Below are positions 7,615 to 16,293 of a stretch of DNA of 56,254 bases, in pieces. A program made the translations under genes and the position numbers. The first letter of the stretch is position 1, and every line of letters starts with the position of its first letter. Source of the DNA: Myxacorys almedinensis A (lineage in GTDB: Bacteria; Cyanobacteriota; Cyanobacteriia; Leptolyngbyales; Leptolyngbyaceae); the NCBI RefSeq assembly GCF_010091945.1, contig NZ_WVIE01000031.1:1-56254 (forward strand), given 5' to 3'. The notes beneath the pieces were generated by a model that had not been told where the DNA came from, searched no databases, and saw nothing but the letters and a program-made list of their open reading frames with translations.

Positions 7615-8835
7615 CTACACCTTCCGAACAAAGAAGTACAACCGATAGCGTCCCTCACTGTTACTGCCTAGCTCCCAGGTAAAGTCAGACGCCGGATCAC
7701 CCCCTTCATCCTGCCTTGCCATTCGGATCAAGTAATCCTGAGTCAGCAATTCAGCGCGTCTCCCAACATCATCATCATCCGCTCCAACCAGTTCGCTGAG
7801 CTTATTAGACAACAGTTTCACGACTTCAGGCGGCACTGACACGCCTCCCGTTTGACTCGCAAGCGCTGCGTTCCCCACATCCAGAATCGACTTGAACGCG
7901 CCGGAAAAAGCGTGCGGATCGCCTTCATCATGTTCGCGAATTACGACTGCAAGAATCACATCTCGTGCAGTTCCAGAATAAAGTCGCTTGGCAAAGCGCG
8001 TCACTTCCCCCTTGTCCACATCTCCAATCACACCCGTTTCATGGGGCATTTGAGGCTGCCCAGAAGTAGAAACCCCTAAGAACAGATAAGGCTCATCGCT
8101 GCCTGATATTTCATTGGACTCCTCAAGACATTTGAAACCCGAAAACCACAGTTCTATGTTGACGGGATAGAGGGTGGTTTTTGTGCCGCCTTCGGGTGTC
8201 CAGCGAATTTCTCCACCTTCAAAGCGGCTGTGTCTCCCCCTGCCATTTGTGCCTTCTGTAACCAATTCATCAGTCAGCGGGTACCCTAATCTGCCGCGCT
8301 CCCAGCCTTGGTCTGCCCACGCGCCCCGAATGTAGCCTTTGACAATGTGTGCGCCCGTGTTAGGCGTCCAGTAAATCGATGCATTATTTTCAAAGTGGTT
8401 GTAGCGCCCAATACGATCGGGCGTCTCGGTTTCATCTGTGACCGGAAATCCTAGTTCGCCAACATCCCACTTCTGTTCTCCCCACTTGGCATAGATCAAA
8501 CCATAAACGGCGAAGGCTTCCGCAGATCCTGATTTCCAAATGATCGTGCCATTTTGGAAATTGTTGAATCGACCTTTGCCGCTGCCTGCATTTAACTCGT
8601 CTGTTGTCGGATAACCCAGCGCACTTTTTTCCCAGCCCAATGCTGCCCACTTGGTTCGGATCAGTCCATGAATCAACTGTGCGCCTGTTTGCGGACTCCA
8701 GTAGATCGATGCGCCTTGATAGTGGCGATAGTACCCAACTCCATCGGGGCACGCTTGTTCTGCGGTCGTGGGTTGTCCAATCCAGGCATTTGCGCCGATC
8801 AGTTGAGTGTACTTGGTGTCAATAGCAGAAGCCAT
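7615..8835 (-). CDS. LGFP-repeat protein with uncharacterised C-terminal domain
   Basis: This protein has 406 residues. The first 220 contain four LGFP-type repeats of about 50 residues, with the cores IGQPTTAEQACPDG, LGYPTTDELNAGSGKGRF, LGFPVTDETETPDRIGRY and LGYPLTDELVTEGTNGRG, each followed by an ASIYW/TIIWK strand and a WAxxGWE helix. LGFP repeats are best known from actinobacterial envelope proteins. The C-terminal 190 residues (VNIELWFSGFKCLEES, YLFLGVSTSG, DVILAVVIREHDEGD) form an unrecognised, probably beta-rich domain. No signal peptide is visible. The start ATG 8835 follows AAGGAGA, replacing a longer frame. Confidence 0.85.
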   Translation of the reverse strand: MASAIDTKYTQLIGANAWIGQPTTAEQACPDGVGYYRHYQGASIYWSPQTGAQLIHGLIRTKWAALGWEKSALGYPTTDELNAGSGKGRFNNFQNGTIIWKSGSAEAFAVYGLIYAKWGEQKWDVGELGFPVTDETETPDRIGRYNHFENNASIYWTPNTGAHIVKGYIRGAWADQGWERGRLGYPLTDELVTEGTNGRGRHSRFEGGEIRWTPEGGTKTTLYPVNIELWFSGFKCLEESNEISGSDEPYLFLGVSTSGQPQMPHETGVIGDVDKGEVTRFAKRLYSGTARDVILAVVIREHDEGDPHAFSGAFKSILDVGNAALASQTGGVSVPPEVVKLLSNKLSELVGADDDDVGRRAELLTQDYLIRMARQDEGGDPASDFTWELGSNSEGRYRLYFFVRKV

Positions 8836-8869
8836 CACAAGTCTCCTTAAAGTTGTATTTTGCAATAGA

Positions 8870-9121
8870 TTAGAACGGGCGAAGTTGATCTAGCCAAAGT
8901 CGTGCTTCAGCTTCAGAAGATGAGTAGAGGGTGCGATTGCAGACGGGATCATAGGCTAACCACCATTCCCTACCTTGGCGATCGCGGTGTTGCCGAATCA
9001 CAGGTTCCCTGTAGCCATTACGGTTATCTAGCAGTTTCAGCCAAATTCGGATCAGCCAGAATTGCCGTTGTACTCGTTGCGGTTTTTTGCACCGCGACCG
9101 CACTGTTTGAATTAAAGTCAT
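8870..9121 (-). CDS. Small basic hypothetical protein
   Basis: This 83-residue, Arg/Trp-rich protein (VQRQFWLIRIWLKLLDNRNG, REWWLAYDPVCNRTLYSSS, EARLWLDQLRPF) is not a family I can name. The ribosome site GAGGAG six bases before ATG 9121, and a 34-bp gap to the LGFP gene on the same strand, suggest a real gene in one transcript with it. The second half (YDPVCNRTLYSSSEAEARLW) looks like a small folded domain. There is no membrane segment or signal peptide. Confidence 0.6.
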   Translation of the reverse strand: MTLIQTVRSRCKKPQRVQRQFWLIRIWLKLLDNRNGYREPVIRQHRDRQGREWWLAYDPVCNRTLYSSSEAEARLWLDQLRPF

Positions 9122-9446
9122 GATTACTCCTCAGACTCTATTCGCTGTAAATCTTTTTCCAAAGCAGTCGGCGACCTTACATCAGAGCGTTGCGCTTTCG
9201 GTTCCGATCTCTATCAAGATAACGAGGGAGATTTGCTTTGTCGTTAGAGGAAAAGTGAGGAATTTCGCTGCCAAAAGTTGAGGGATGTTCAAGCCTCAAA
9301 GCAGAATTGCACCTCAATTTTCAATTCAGTTTGACAGGCACGGACAGGCGGAAAAGGCTGCGATGATTAAGCTTTAGGCAACGTCACCAAGGGCTTCAAA
9401 AGTTGAGGTAAGATGCAGGCAGAGCCACCCTCCAGCGGCAAATAAA
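9122..9446. other. Intergenic region upstream of the STAND gene
   Basis: This 325-bp gap between divergent genes must carry both promoters. No clear operator or terminator was recognised. GCGTTGCGCTTTCGGTTCC near 9190 faintly resembles dispersed repeat family 1. Confidence 0.5.
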
Positions 9447-12400
9447 ATGGAAACTGAGCAGGTGTTAACTCTCGCCAACTCAGCCGTATTTGCCCACAGC
9501 GGTAAGCGACTGAGCGAAGTTGAAGCAGCGATTCTCCTGGGTTCTGTGCAGCGCCACACCTATGAGCAGATTGCTGTCTCGACGGGCTATGCCGAAAGCT
9601 ATCTCAAATATGATGTTGGACCAAAATTATGGAAGCGATTAGGGCAAGCGTTGGGAGAAGCCGTGAGCAAGACTCACTTCCAAGCCGCTCTAGAGCACTA
9701 TTGGCACTGTTCGCTCATCGCTGAAACCCAGATTCAACCCTTAACGGCTCTATCAAAACCGCAAATAGATTGGGGGGAAGGCGCGGATGTCTCTAGTTTC
9801 TATGGCAGATCGCTGGAACTCACAACCTTAACCGAGTGGATCGTGACCGATCAGTGTCGTCTGATTGTCGTTTTAGGAATGGGAGGCATTGGCAAAACCT
9901 CGCTCTCTGTAAAGGCAGCGCAGCAAATTCTAGCGGCGTCTGGTCAGGCGTTTGATTTTGTGATTTGGCGATCGCTGCGAAATGCGCCGCCTTTGGAAAC
10001 TCTGCTTGCCGAACTCGTTCCATTTCTCTCAAATCAGCAAGACCCCCAAGCTGCGCTGAATCGATTGATGGTGCATTTGAGGTCGTCCCGTTGCTTGATT
10101 ATTCTGGACAATTTAGAAACGATTTTGCAGCAAGGTCATCAGGTTGGACAGTTTCGAGCAGGTTATGAGCACTACGAAGAATTCTTGCGCTGCGTGAGTG
10201 AGGCTGATCATCGAAGTTGCGTGCTGCTGACGAGCCGAGAGAAACCTGCGATCGCGGCTGTCTTTGAAGGGACTGATCTGAAGGTGCGATCGCTGCCACT
10301 GAAAGGGTCAGCACCTGCTAGTCAGGGAATTTTGCAAGCAAAAGGGTTGCAGGGAACAGAGCCACAGAAACGGTTGCTGTGCGATCGCTATGGCAACAGT
10401 CCACTGGCGCTAAAAATTGTTGCGACTTCCATTCAGGATTTGTTTGAGGGCAACATTGCAACATTTTTAGAGGAAGACGCACTCATTTTCAACGGCATTC
10501 GCCGCTTACTCGATCAACAGTTTGCGCGACTCTCAGAACTCGAAACAACGATTATGTATTGGTTAACCATCAATCGAGACTGGACGAGTGTGAGCGAACT
10601 ACATGCTGATATACTGCCTCAAATTCCGAGAATGCGCATCCTGGAAGCAGTGGAAACCTTAGTTTGGCGATCGCTGATTGAGAAGCAATCGGGCAGCTAT
10701 ACGCAACAGCCTGTTGTAATGGAATACGTTACAGAACGCTTCACTGAGCAGATTGCGATAGAACTAGCAACACAAGAATTATCCTGCTTCAATCGCTATG
10801 CACTGATCAAAACAACTGTAAAAGACTATATTCGGGAGAGTCAGTTTCGATTAATTGTAGAAGGAGTTGTGAATCAACTTCAACATAGATTAGCTTCTAC
10901 ATCGCTGAAGCAACATCTTCAAGCGATTCTCCAAAAGTTGCATCAGGAACCGATGCTCAGGTTAGGCTATACAAGCGGCAACTTGATCAATCTCTGCGCT
11001 CATTTACAACTCGATCTAACAGAGTATAATTTTTCCAGACTGACGATTCGGCACGCCTATCTGCAAGCGATCCACCTGCGCCGAGTTAACTTCGCCCACG
11101 CAACCTTCGCTCAATCTATTTTTACTCAGGCGTTTGGCAATCTTTTATGCGTCGCAGTTAGCCCAAATGGACAGTACATTGCGGCTGGAGATGCCAGTAA
11201 TCAAATTCGGCTCTGGCGAGTCAGTGACGGTCAGCTTCTGCTAAACTGCCAAGGACATTCCGACTGGGTTCGGTCTGTTGTTTTCGGGGCAGAGGGTAAA
11301 ACTCTCATCAGCGGCAGCGACGATCAAACGATTCGCTGCTGGGATATCCAATCCGGTCACTGTTCCAAAATTCTCTCCAGTCCCGCAAGTCGTTTTGCTT
11401 CTTTAGCCCTGGGTGCGGACGGGCGGACACTCGTTAGCAGCGGGGAAGACGGTATCGTGCGGCTCTGGAATCTTGAGACTAGCGAGTGTGTGAAAACGTT
11501 TGAGGGGCATACTCAACAAATTTGGTCAGTCGCATTAAGTCCAGATGGAAACGCGATCGCAAGTGGTAGCGAAGATCAAACGCTCCGTCTGTGGGACATC
11601 AGAACTGGGCAATGCTTAAACCTATTTGAGGGGCATACGAATTGGATACAGTCCGTTGCGTTTAGTCCAGATGGGCAAATGCTGGTCAGTGGAAGTCACG
11701 ATCGCACCGCAAAGCTCTGGGATGTCACCACGGGCAACTGTCTCAAAACCTTAGTCGGGCATACAAATTGGGTATGGTCTGTTGCATTTAGCCCGAATGG
11801 TCACACTTTAGCCACTGCGAGTGAAGATCAGACGATTCGAGTCTGGCAAGTGAGCACAGGTCAATGCTTGAAAACGCTAGCAGGACATACGAACCGGATT
11901 TGGTCGATTGCCTTTAGCCCACAGGAGCAAATTTTGGTGAGTGGCAGTGATGATCAATCTTTGAAACTTTGGGATGTCCATCTAGGGCAATGCTTAAAGA
12001 CCTGGCAAGGACATACTTACAAAATTTTTCCGGTGGCTTACAGTCCTGATGGGAAACTACTAGCAAGTAGTGGAGATGAGCAAGTCATCCGACTCTGGCA
12101 AGTCGAGACAGGCGATTGCTGCTGTACCCTGGAAAATCAGGGGAGTCGGCTAGAGTCACTTGCCTTCAGCCCAGATGGTCGTACTCTGATGAGCGGTGGA
12201 GAAGATAAACTGATCCGGCTATGGGATGTTCAAACAAAACAATGTCTTCAAGTCTTTCAAGGGCATTCCAAGCAAGTTTGGACTGTTGCCTTTCATCCTA
12301 CAGAGCACCGCTTTGCTAGCAGTGGTGAAGACGGCACAATTTGGCTCTGGGACCTTGATACAGGACAATGTTTGCAGATTCTGGAGGGACATACGAACTG

Positions 12401-13013
12401 GATTTTAACCATTAGCTTTAGCCCAAATGGGTGTTATCTCGCCAGTGCAAGCCACGATCAAACCGTCAAACTTTGGGATGCAAGGACTGGACAACTCCTG
12501 AAAACGCTACAAGGACACACGAATGCGGTTTTGGGCGTTGCATTTAGTGCCGAGAGCCGTTTACTAGTGAGCAGTTCTTTCGATCAGCGCATTAAACTCT
12601 GGGATATCGAGACGGGCAACTGCTTGAGAACCTTAGAAGGACATACAGACTCGATCATCCCAGTGAGTTGCCATCCTCATCGACCGGTGATCGCGAGCGG
12701 CGCTGTCGATCACCAGATTAAACTTTGGGATATGCAGACAGGGCGCTGTCTCAGAACCTTAGACGGGCACACTGGACTGATCTACTCGCTCAGTTTCAGT
12801 CCCGAAGGTCGAACGTTTGCTAGTGGCAGTTGGGATGAAACCATCAAGCTCTGGGATATTGAGACAGGGATCTGTTTGAAAACCTTGAGACCCGATCGCC
12901 CTTATGAAGGCATGAATATTACAGGCACTAAAGGGTTAACCGTTGCTCAGCAAACGTCCCTCAAAGCACTGGGTGCGACTAGCGCAGAGCGCAACTCTGG
13001 AGAAGCCGCTTAA
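9447..13013 (+). CDS. STAND NTPase: vMAP-N0 HTH, NB-ARC and 14 WD40 repeats
   Basis: This 1188-residue signalling protein has an N-terminal helix-turn-helix-like domain (residues 1-85, [20 protein letters not shown] to [12 protein letters not shown]), as in cyanobacterial vMAP-N0 proteins. An NB-ARC ATPase follows, with Walker A GMGGIGKT (144-151), the Walker B strand LIILDNLE and [14 protein letters not shown] helical and pentapeptide-like linker ([20 protein letters not shown]) leads to 14 WD40 repeats of exactly 42 residues, enough for two seven-bladed propellers. Such STAND proteins couple ligand sensing by the repeats to ATP-driven oligomerisation; some act in defence or regulation. The effector and trigger are unknown here. 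The last 12 residues come from dispersed repeat family 1. No strong ribosome site precedes ATG 9447. Confidence 0.92.
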   Translation: METEQVLTLANSAVFAHSGKRLSEVEAAILLGSVQRHTYEQIAVSTGYAESYLKYDVGPKLWKRLGQALGEAVSKTHFQAALEHYWHCSLIAETQIQPLTALSKPQIDWGEGADVSSFYGRSLELTTLTEWIVTDQCRLIVVLGMGGIGKTSLSVKAAQQILAASGQAFDFVIWRSLRNAPPLETLLAELVPFLSNQQDPQAALNRLMVHLRSSRCLIILDNLETILQQGHQVGQFRAGYEHYEEFLRCVSEADHRSCVLLTSREKPAIAAVFEGTDLKVRSLPLKGSAPASQGILQAKGLQGTEPQKRLLCDRYGNSPLALKIVATSIQDLFEGNIATFLEEDALIFNGIRRLLDQQFARLSELETTIMYWLTINRDWTSVSELHADILPQIPRMRILEAVETLVWRSLIEKQSGSYTQQPVVMEYVTERFTEQIAIELATQELSCFNRYALIKTTVKDYIRESQFRLIVEGVVNQLQHRLASTSLKQHLQAILQKLHQEPMLRLGYTSGNLINLCAHLQLDLTEYNFSRLTIRHAYLQAIHLRRVNFAHATFAQSIFTQAFGNLLCVAVSPNGQYIAAGDASNQIRLWRVSDGQLLLNCQGHSDWVRSVVFGAEGKTLISGSDDQTIRCWDIQSGHCSKILSSPASRFASLALGADGRTLVSSGEDGIVRLWNLETSECVKTFEGHTQQIWSVALSPDGNAIASGSEDQTLRLWDIRTGQCLNLFEGHTNWIQSVAFSPDGQMLVSGSHDRTAKLWDVTTGNCLKTLVGHTNWVWSVAFSPNGHTLATASEDQTIRVWQVSTGQCLKTLAGHTNRIWSIAFSPQEQILVSGSDDQSLKLWDVHLGQCLKTWQGHTYKIFPVAYSPDGKLLASSGDEQVIRLWQVETGDCCCTLENQGSRLESLAFSPDGRTLMSGGEDKLIRLWDVQTKQCLQVFQGHSKQVWTVAFHPTEHRFASSGEDGTIWLWDLDTGQCLQILEGHTNWILTISFSPNGCYLASASHDQTVKLWDARTGQLLKTLQGHTNAVLGVAFSAESRLLVSSSFDQRIKLWDIETGNCLRTLEGHTDSIIPVSCHPHRPVIASGAVDHQIKLWDMQTGRCLRTLDGHTGLIYSLSFSPEGRTFASGSWDETIKLWDIETGICLKTLRPDRPYEGMNITGTKGLTVAQQTSLKALGATSAERNSGEAA
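12975..13009. repeat. Dispersed palindromic repeat, family 1 (copy 3), inside the WD40 gene
   Basis: GCGACTAGCGCAGAGCGCAA and the following CTCTGGAGAAGCCGC match copy 4 at 14,008. Read in frame, the element supplies the C-terminal residues [12 protein letters not shown] and the context of the stop codon. Confidence 0.75.
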
Positions 13014-13035
13014 TCAATTCAAGATTTAGAGGTGG

Positions 13036-13139
13036 ACAAATTGCGCAATTTCTAGACGAGATGCGTAATCAACGCAGGGTTTCTTAGCGATCGCCCCCAA
13101 CAGATTGCGCAATTTCTGGACCAGATCAGCAGTCAACGC
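13036..13139. repeat. Imperfect 40-bp direct repeat
   Basis: The segments 13036-13075 and 13100-13139 share ATTGCGCAATTTCT and end TCAACGC, with a 24-bp spacer containing a HIP1-like site. They lie between the WD40 gene and the methyltransferase and contain the palindrome ATTGCGCAAT. They could be regulatory sites or a degraded repeat. Confidence 0.6.
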
Positions 13140-13200
13140 TCCGAGACTCCACTTTGATGCAAGCTATACTCTCACTACTGTTTATCTTGAAGCGAACCTT

Positions 13201-14052
13201 GTGAACAATCCACTCAATCAAGACCAAGCACTCGCGCGGATAGAAGCCGTCTTTAATGCTGCCTCAGATTACTTTGATGCGCCAGCATTATCATTCTGGA
13301 ATCGTTTTGGACAACGGACGATCGATCAACTCTCTCTACGTTCTGGAGATTGCGTCTTAGATGTTGGCTGTGGTTCTGGTGCATCGGCAATTCCATCTGC
13401 CATCCGCGTCGGTTCTACGGGGCAGGTTCTCGCGATTGATCTGGCTGAGTCACTGCTCCAACTCGGGCGTCAGAAAGCCCAACAGCAAGGGCGGCACAAT
13501 ATCGAGTTTCGGGCTGGGAATTTTGAAACGCTGGGATTGCCCGACGCAAGTTTTGATGCGATCGCTTGCGTGTTCGGAATCTTCTTTGTGCCCGATATGG
13601 TAGCTGCGGTTCGGGAACTGTGGCGGATGCTGCGTCCCGGTGGCAAGCTGGCGATTACGTCTTGGGGTGAGAAGGTGTTTGAACCTGCCAATCGAGTGTT
13701 TTGGGACGCGATTCGTGCGGAGCGCCCTGACTTGGTAAAGCAATTCACTCCGTGGGATCGGATTCGTGAACCCGATCTCCTTAAAGCACTGCTAGAGGAA
13801 GGAGGAGCAACCCAAGTGGAGGTTTTCGCGGAAGCCGCAACACACGCACTGGAGACGCCAGAAGATTGGTGGACGATGTGTATGGGCGGCGGATATCAAG
13901 GCACGATTGACCAACTGGATGTGGCGGCTCAGGAACGGGTGCGCCAGACGAGTTTGCAATTCCTTCAGCAGCAGCAGATTCGGGCATTGGAGGTGAATGT
14001 GTTGTATGCGATTAGCGCGAAGCGCAACTCCAAAGGAACCGCACGCAAATAA
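13201..14052 (+). CDS. Class I SAM-dependent methyltransferase (UbiE/COQ5-like)
   Basis: This 283-residue methyltransferase has motif I VLDVGCGSGASAI, the acidic end of strand 2 (AIDLAESLL), motif II/III with LPDASFDAIACVFGIFFVPD, and MLRPGGKLAITSWGE. This layout is that of UbiE-type small-molecule methyltransferases; the acceptor is unknown. GTG 13201 (VNNPLNQDQALARIEAVFN) was chosen because the family begins there; the frame upstream runs through a direct repeat and is not protein-like. The C-terminus AISAKRNSKGTARK is encoded by dispersed repeat family 1, so the native end has been replaced. It converges with a broken VOC gene. Confidence 0.85.
   Translation: MNNPLNQDQALARIEAVFNAASDYFDAPALSFWNRFGQRTIDQLSLRSGDCVLDVGCGSGASAIPSAIRVGSTGQVLAIDLAESLLQLGRQKAQQQGRHNIEFRAGNFETLGLPDASFDAIACVFGIFFVPDMVAAVRELWRMLRPGGKLAITSWGEKVFEPANRVFWDAIRAERPDLVKQFTPWDRIREPDLLKALLEEGGATQVEVFAEAATHALETPEDWWTMCMGGGYQGTIDQLDVAAQERVRQTSLQFLQQQQIRALEVNVLYAISAKRNSKGTARK
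14008..14047. repeat. Dispersed palindromic repeat, family 1 (copy 4), inside the methyltransferase 3' end
   Basis: GCGATTAGCGCGAAGCGCAA followed by CTCCAAAGGAACCGC matches copy 2 at 5,461 in reverse complement over about 35 bp. It forms the last codons of the methyltransferase and also abuts the broken VOC gene on the other strand. Confidence 0.8.
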
Positions 14053-14363
14053 TCGAGTGACAGTTGAGCCATCCTTCGGAGCTTCGCGAAAAGCGTATCC
14101 ATCCACTCCCGACTCTCGCACCCGACTCCAAGATGAGCGAGTGGAGAGAGAATCGGTTGAACGGAGGCAGTCTGAATCAGCACAATCACAAACGGGCGAG
14201 TTTGGTCAGAGAGCCAAACTACAGTCGCGCCAGTGGCTGCATCAATACGCTAATGCACCACCTGCATTCCAGCATAGGTGGAATAAAATTCGATACTGCG
14301 ATCGACATCCGAAGCAGGCAACGCAATATGAGACAGTCCAACATCAATTTTGTTAGCAGTCAT
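14050..14363 (-). pseudogene. VOC-family gene with in-frame stop and truncated end
   Basis: From ATG 14363 the minus strand reads MTANKIDVGLSHIALPASDV, then EFYSTYAGMQVVH, an in-frame TAG (14250-14252), then RIDAATGATVVWLSDQ, LAHLGVGCESREWMDTLFAK and onward into dispersed repeat family 1. Both halves are clearly one VOC domain in the same frame. A single substitution (for example CAG to TAG) explains the stop. The DPDG-type C-terminus is missing because the reading frame runs into repeat DNA at about 14,050. Confidence 0.8.
14068..14094. repeat. Dispersed repeat, family 3 (copy 1)
   Basis: In reverse complement this reads GCTTTTCGCGAAGCTCCGAA followed by GGATGGC. It resembles GCTTTGCCAAGCTCCGTAGG at 17,179-17,204. 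It lies in the broken VOC gene. Confidence 0.5.
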
Positions 14364-14389
14364 CGTTTATTCTCTTTTTGCTTCAAGAT

Positions 14390-14560
14390 TTACGTGCAAT
14401 CAATGCAGCATGAGCAGGTGGCAATTTGCTCGCTCCGAACGTGCTGTGAGATGAACGCCGCAATATCTCGCAGAAATGTCGAATTGGAGATGCCAGATGC
14501 TCCCCAGGCGACGAGCAGTGCAGTCGGACTGATGCGATCGGAGTGAGGGGTTTGAGACAT
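14390..14560 (-). pseudogene. Fragment of a methyltransferase-like gene start
   Basis: From ATG 14560 the minus strand reads MSQTPHSDRISPTALLVAW, then FLRDIAAFISQHV, and ends at 14390. The DRISPTA...VA pattern with a following small helix resembles the N-terminus of cyanobacterial O-methyltransferases of the leucine-carboxyl-methyltransferase type. Only 56 codons remain and no SAM-binding motif follows, so it is read as a remnant; a random frame cannot be excluded. Confidence 0.4.
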
Positions 14561-14578
14561 AGTGATGGCAGCGTCTTT

Positions 14579-14821
14579 ATGAGTCCTATTAAGTTCGGAA
14601 TTCAGTTGCCCCCGCGCTACGATCGCAAACTGCGGCTTTGGGCAAAGCTCAAGGGGGCAGCAAGGGCGACTCTTGCTGCCAATATTATCCAAGCCAGGAT
14701 TGAGGCGAACTGGGCAGATATTGATCAGGAATTAAACGGCATTGCCGCAGAGCAAGGGATTAGCAGACAAGAGTTAGAAGCGCAGATGTTAAACGGAGGG
14801 GACGAAGATGACAGTCTTTGA
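14579..14821 (+). CDS. Small ribbon-helix-helix-like protein
   Basis: This 80-residue protein has a beta strand FGIQLPPRYDRKLRLWAKL followed by AARATLAANIIQARIEAN, a layout like CopG/RHH DNA-binding proteins, and an acidic tail (LNGGDEDDSL). It could be a regulator or antitoxin-like protein of a mobile element. ATG 14579 (MSPIKFGIQL) was preferred to the longer frame because the predicted strand starts there. Its end overlaps the start of the next gene (ATGA-type coupling at 14808), so the two form an operon. Confidence 0.6.
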   Translation: MSPIKFGIQLPPRYDRKLRLWAKLKGAARATLAANIIQARIEANWADIDQELNGIAAEQGISRQELEAQMLNGGDEDDSL

Positions 14822-15260
14822 TCTTGACCACACTCAGCGCGATTGCGATTCTCTGCAAGTCCGCTTGATGTGTGGCAATCCATCTCATGATGTATGGGCG
14901 TCGTATCGAAAGGTTTGCGGCATTGCGTCTCACCAGCGCCGCTTGACTCGCTATGAAACCATGCTGCTATTGGCAAGATCGCGATTGCGTTGCAAGAAAG
15001 GCGTGACTAAATCCGATGCGATCGCGGAAGCCAATCGCCTTTTAAGAGTGACTCAGGTTGTGCGATCGCTTGAAGTGTTAACGGGTTCAGAAGGTCGCGA
15101 CGGAAAAGAGTTGCCCGGTGTGATTGCAGAACTAACCGGACGGTCTATCTCGTTTAGTACGCTCTATCGATTAGGGAAGCAACCGAAGCTACCAAAGTTC
15201 TCAAAGAGCCGAAGCTATTCAGCAGAGCAGGTTCGCCGTTACATTCGAGCCGTTGCGTGA
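14808..15260 (+). CDS. Hypothetical protein with predicted DNA-binding tail
   Basis: This 150-residue protein was not matched to a named family. The middle is strongly helical and basic (RYETMLLLARSRLRCKKGVT, EANRLLRVTQVVRSLEVL). The C-terminal part (GRSISFSTLYRLGKQPKLPK, YSAEQVRRYIRAV) looks like a helix-turn-helix with a MerR/excisionase-like SxxxLYR pattern. Coupling to an RHH-like gene and position in the island suggest a plasmid- or element-derived regulator. The start ATG 14808 overlaps the upstream gene by 14 bp. Confidence 0.6.
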   Translation: MTVFDLDHTQRDCDSLQVRLMCGNPSHDVWASYRKVCGIASHQRRLTRYETMLLLARSRLRCKKGVTKSDAIAEANRLLRVTQVVRSLEVLTGSEGRDGKELPGVIAELTGRSISFSTLYRLGKQPKLPKFSKSRSYSAEQVRRYIRAVA

Positions 15261-15452
15261 AACGAAATTATCCCAAAGATCAGGCTGGAAAGCTTCAATG
15301 CCTTGTTCTACCGTCTCTTCAAACCGAATTTAAGGCAATTTAGTGCCCTATCCCAAAGATAAACTCGCCGCGATCGCAGATGCTTGAGAATAGGGCAGCA
15401 TCAATATTCGACTGGGTGCGGCTCTCGGCTTATCTTGGAGAAAATGAGCAAA

Positions 15453-15493
15453 CCACAAAGCCCGATCGAGATTGCGTTGATCGGGCTTTGTGG
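15453..15493 (-). terminator. Strong hairpin terminator
   Basis: A 15-bp perfect stem (CCACAAAGCCCGATC / GATCGGGCTTTGTGG) with an 11-nt loop begins 15 bp past the Uma2 stop. On the minus strand it is followed by TTTGCTCATTTTC. It probably ends the Uma2 transcript. Confidence 0.75.
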
Positions 15494-15507
15494 CTTGTTG
15501 GGGTTGC

Positions 15508-16104
15508 TCAAGCTGCTGATGCGAAAACCTCTTCTGGCGTGAGTCGCAATTCTGGGAAGGTGGGAGAAGTGATCGCGTCGTCCCCCCGAAACATGCCCAC
15601 TTCGACGTAGACGCCTTGCCCCAACGCTAGAACTGTAACAACTTGCGCCTTTGGGTCAATAATCCAGTATTCAGAAATGCCGATATTGGCGTATTGAGCA
15701 CGTTTACGTCCATAATCCCGTTCACTGGCAGCAGTTCCTGGACTCACCACCTCGACCACCAACTGAGGTGGGGGCATATCGAGTTTGATCGTGAGGCGCT
15801 TTTGAGTCAGTGCTAAGTGTTCTTCTCGCAGTACCACTAAGTCTGGATAGCGATTCTGAGCATCTTTCGGCTGAAGTGCGCGAACCTGGATTTCGCACTG
15901 ATAGAGCTTGATCATTCGGAACGGCACGCCAGCTTGAACGAGGTTGAGGAACAGGAAGTGCGCGATCGCGGTATTTGGTTCTGCTTCAGGTGGCAATTCG
16001 ATCAGTTCTCCATCAATCAATTCGTAGCGAACGTGGTCGGCGTGGTCGTTTGACCACTCGAAATACTCTTCAAAGGTTGCAAATCGGGGTTTGGCTTGGA
16101 GCAT
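15508..16104 (-). CDS. Uma2-family predicted PD-(D/E)XK nuclease
   Basis: This 198-residue Uma2 (DUF820) protein has FATFEEYFEWSNDH at the start, ELIDGELIELPPE, NRYPDLVVLREEH (PD), QLVVEVVSPG (the ExV/E strand), RDYGRKRAQYANIGISEYW (with the K) and IIDPKAQVVTVL. These are the family's restriction-endonuclease-fold positions. The family is greatly expanded in cyanobacteria and its role is unresolved. ATG 16104 follows GGAGG at a spacing of 7. A second, divergent member lies next to it at 16,294 on the same strand. Confidence 0.9.
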   Translation of the reverse strand: MLQAKPRFATFEEYFEWSNDHADHVRYELIDGELIELPPEAEPNTAIAHFLFLNLVQAGVPFRMIKLYQCEIQVRALQPKDAQNRYPDLVVLREEHLALTQKRLTIKLDMPPPQLVVEVVSPGTAASERDYGRKRAQYANIGISEYWIIDPKAQVVTVLALGQGVYVEVGMFRGDDAITSPTFPELRLTPEEVFASAA

Positions 16105-16293
16105 GGTGAACCTCCGGCTGATGTTTCCATTATTGCGGTTCGAGCGCGGTTGCTGCTATCAGTTACCGGTTGGCACTGCTTCTGCCTGCGCCGACTTCTG
16201 GTTATACACAGAGGCAATATCGGGGTCTTCGGCTTTTTGACAAAGCTGGTCGTAGACATTGGTGGTGATTTCGCTGGTGCTAGTAAGTTTGTT

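Noticed and set aside
14064-14546. 160-codon plus-strand frame
   Set aside because: It is the antisense shadow of a broken VOC gene and a methyltransferase fragment, whose minus-strand frames make sense.
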